Shown here one piece after another: positions 62,934 through 64,000 of a DNA stretch of 64,000 bases. Under the pieces are notes generated by a model. The model had not been told where the DNA came from. It made no database searches and saw only the letters and a list, made by a program, of their open reading frames with translations. Within the stretch, counting starts at the first letter, position 1; each line of letters begins with the position of its first letter. The DNA lies in assembly GCF_004343775.1 (NCBI RefSeq), contig NZ_PTXL01000001.1, forward strand, positions 558,001 through 622,000, in the 5' to 3' direction. Both the position numbers and the translations under genes were made by a program. The DNA comes from Burkholderia sp. SRS-46 (lineage in GTDB: Bacteria > Pseudomonadota > Gammaproteobacteria > Burkholderiales > Burkholderiaceae).

Positions 62934-64000
62934 ATGAAAGACCTGTTGGAAATCGACGGCGCGCGTCTGTGGCAAAGCCTCGCGGACATGGCCCGGATCG
63001 GCGCGACGCCGCGCGGCGGCGTGCGCCGCCTCGCGCTCACCGACGACGACCGGCGCGGGCGCGACCGGTTCGCGCAGGCGTGCCGCGACGCGGGCATGAC
63101 GGTGAGCGTCGACGAGATCGGCAACCTGTTCGCGCGGCGCGACGGCGCGGATGCGCACGCGGCGCCGGTGCTGATCGGCAGCCATCTCGACACGCAGCCG
63201 GAGGGCGGCCGTTTCGACGGCGTGTATGGCGTGCTTGCCGCGCTCGAGCTCGTGCGCACGCTGAACGACGCGGGCATCGCGACGGTGAAGCCGATCGAGA
63301 TCGTGTCGTGGACCAACGAGGAAGGCGCGCGTTTCGCGCCGGCGATGCTCGGCTCCGCCGTGTTCACCGGCGCGCTGCCGCTCGCGGATGCGCTCGCGAG
63401 GCAGGACGCCGACGGCGTGACGCTCGGCGACGCGCTGGCCGCGTGCGGCTATCGCGGCGCGCGCGGCACCGGCGGCAGGGGCGGCGCCGTCGACGCGTAT
63501 TTCGAGGCGCATATCGAACAGGGGCCGGTGCTCGAGGCGCACGGCACGACGATCGGTGTCGTCACCGGCGGGCAGGCGATCCGCTGGCTCGACGTGACGG
63601 TCGCGGGCGTGGCCGCGCATGCGGGCACGACGCCGATGCCGTACCGCAAGGATGCGTTGTTCGCGAGCGCGCAGATCGCGCTCGAACTCGAACGCGTCGC
63701 GGCGGGCTACGCGCCGCGCGGGCTCGCGACGATCGGGCAGCTCGGCATCCGCAATGCGTCGCGCAACACGATCGCCGGCGACCTGACCTTCACGGTCGAC
63801 CTGCGGCATCACGACGACGCCGAGGTCGATGCGATGGAACGCGACCTGCGCGACGCGTGTGCGCGCGTGGCCGGCGCGCGCGGCGTGCGGGTCGCGGTCG
63901 ACACCTGCTGGCACAGCCCGGCGACGCCGTTCGATGCCGATTGCGTCGCGCACGTCGCGCAGGCGGCCGCGGCGTTCGGCTATACGAACGAACGGATCGT
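62934..64000 (+). CDS. M20-family Zn amidohydrolase (N-carbamoyl-amino-acid/allantoate type), 3' end outside window
   Basis: The first 355 residues of a metallo-amidohydrolase. Zinc-site motifs are GSHLDTQPEGGRFDGVYG, TNEEGARFAPAMLGS and FEAHIEQGPVLEA. CGGAG lies before the ATG. It is co-directional with the MHS transporter and probably co-transcribed. It is a paralogue of the island gene at 47397, sharing motif order throughout. The gene runs off the window before its stop. Confidence 0.9.
   Translation, partial: MKDLLEIDGARLWQSLADMARIGATPRGGVRRLALTDDDRRGRDRFAQACRDAGMTVSVDEIGNLFARRDGADAHAAPVLIGSHLDTQPEGGRFDGVYGVLAALELVRTLNDAGIATVKPIEIVSWTNEEGARFAPAMLGSAVFTGALPLADALARQDADGVTLGDALAACGYRGARGTGGRGGAVDAYFEAHIEQGPVLEAHGTTIGVVTGGQAIRWLDVTVAGVAAHAGTTPMPYRKDALFASAQIALELERVAAGYAPRGLATIGQLGIRNASRNTIAGDLTFTVDLRHHDDAEVDAMERDLRDACARVAGARGVRVAVDTCWHSPATPFDADCVAHVAQAAAAFGYTNERI

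Noticed and set aside
1-64000. tRNA genes or CRISPR arrays
   Set aside because: No cloverleaf-like sequence near the island ends and no regularly spaced short repeats were noticed on reading; a covariance-model scan would be needed to exclude a tRNA formally.

Overview
The window is a high-GC stretch of a Burkholderia-type (beta-proteobacterial) replicon. The evidence is codon usage strongly biased to G/C in third positions, Gram-negative general porins, NodT/HlyD/DHA2 efflux operons, a katB-ankB pair, and the density of LysR, TetR and AraC regulators and catabolic operons. Species cannot be fixed from the sequence alone. No rRNA, tRNA or CRISPR array was seen.

Region 1 (1-26.9 kb) is a catabolic supercluster with nearly all genes on the + strand. 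A TetR regulator is followed by operon A: PhyH-type dioxygenase, a RidA-fold protein without the usual catalytic Arg, DUF1329 and DUF1302 envelope proteins, an MMPL/RND permease, a chimeric duplication remnant, a YCF48-like beta-propeller, a Tat-exported flavin amine oxidase and a di-haem cytochrome c. Operon B holds a saccharopine-dehydrogenase-like reductase, acyl-CoA ligase, SCP2-type thiolase and a DadA/PuuB-like oxidase, followed by a second TetR gene. Operon C holds an acyl-CoA dehydrogenase, etfBA, a histidine phosphatase, an ACAD10/11-type kinase, an SDR and a second acyl-CoA dehydrogenase, then a LysR gene. All three operons begin behind the same two-part control element (about 959-1007, 11977-12026, 18589-18639), which marks them as one regulon. 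The gene content suggests uptake and oxidation of a hydrophobic, probably amine-bearing, acyl compound. The substrate is not known.

Region 2 (26.9-39.5 kb) is ordinary accessory chromosome: ankB-katB, a chemoreceptor, an AraC-controlled tripartite efflux pump, a GNAT protein, LysR/agmatinase and a second GNAT protein.

Region 3 (about 39.5-56.7 kb) looks like an inserted island. It lies between 19-bp identical direct repeats, the left one covering the 3' end of the GNAT gene. It has lower and uneven GC and fragments of IS110, IS1182/IS5, IS5, IS630 and IS3 elements, plus one intact IS110 transposase. Its cargo points to polyamine and carbamoyl-nitrogen use: a SpuC-like aminotransferase with TetR, an M20 amidohydrolase, a PuuC-like aldehyde dehydrogenase, LacI, a small membrane protein with a sodium:solute symporter, an AguB-like amidase and a porin. 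Partial copies of the SRAP-gene leader lie at the left edge; the real SRAP gene lies just beyond the right edge.

Region 4 (56.8-64.0 kb) returns to core-like DNA: an SRAP (YedK/HMCES) gene, an NCS1 permease, a porin, a LysR gene divergent from an MHS-family transporter, and the 5' part of a second M20 N-carbamoyl amidohydrolase, together suggesting nucleobase, hydantoin or ureide use.
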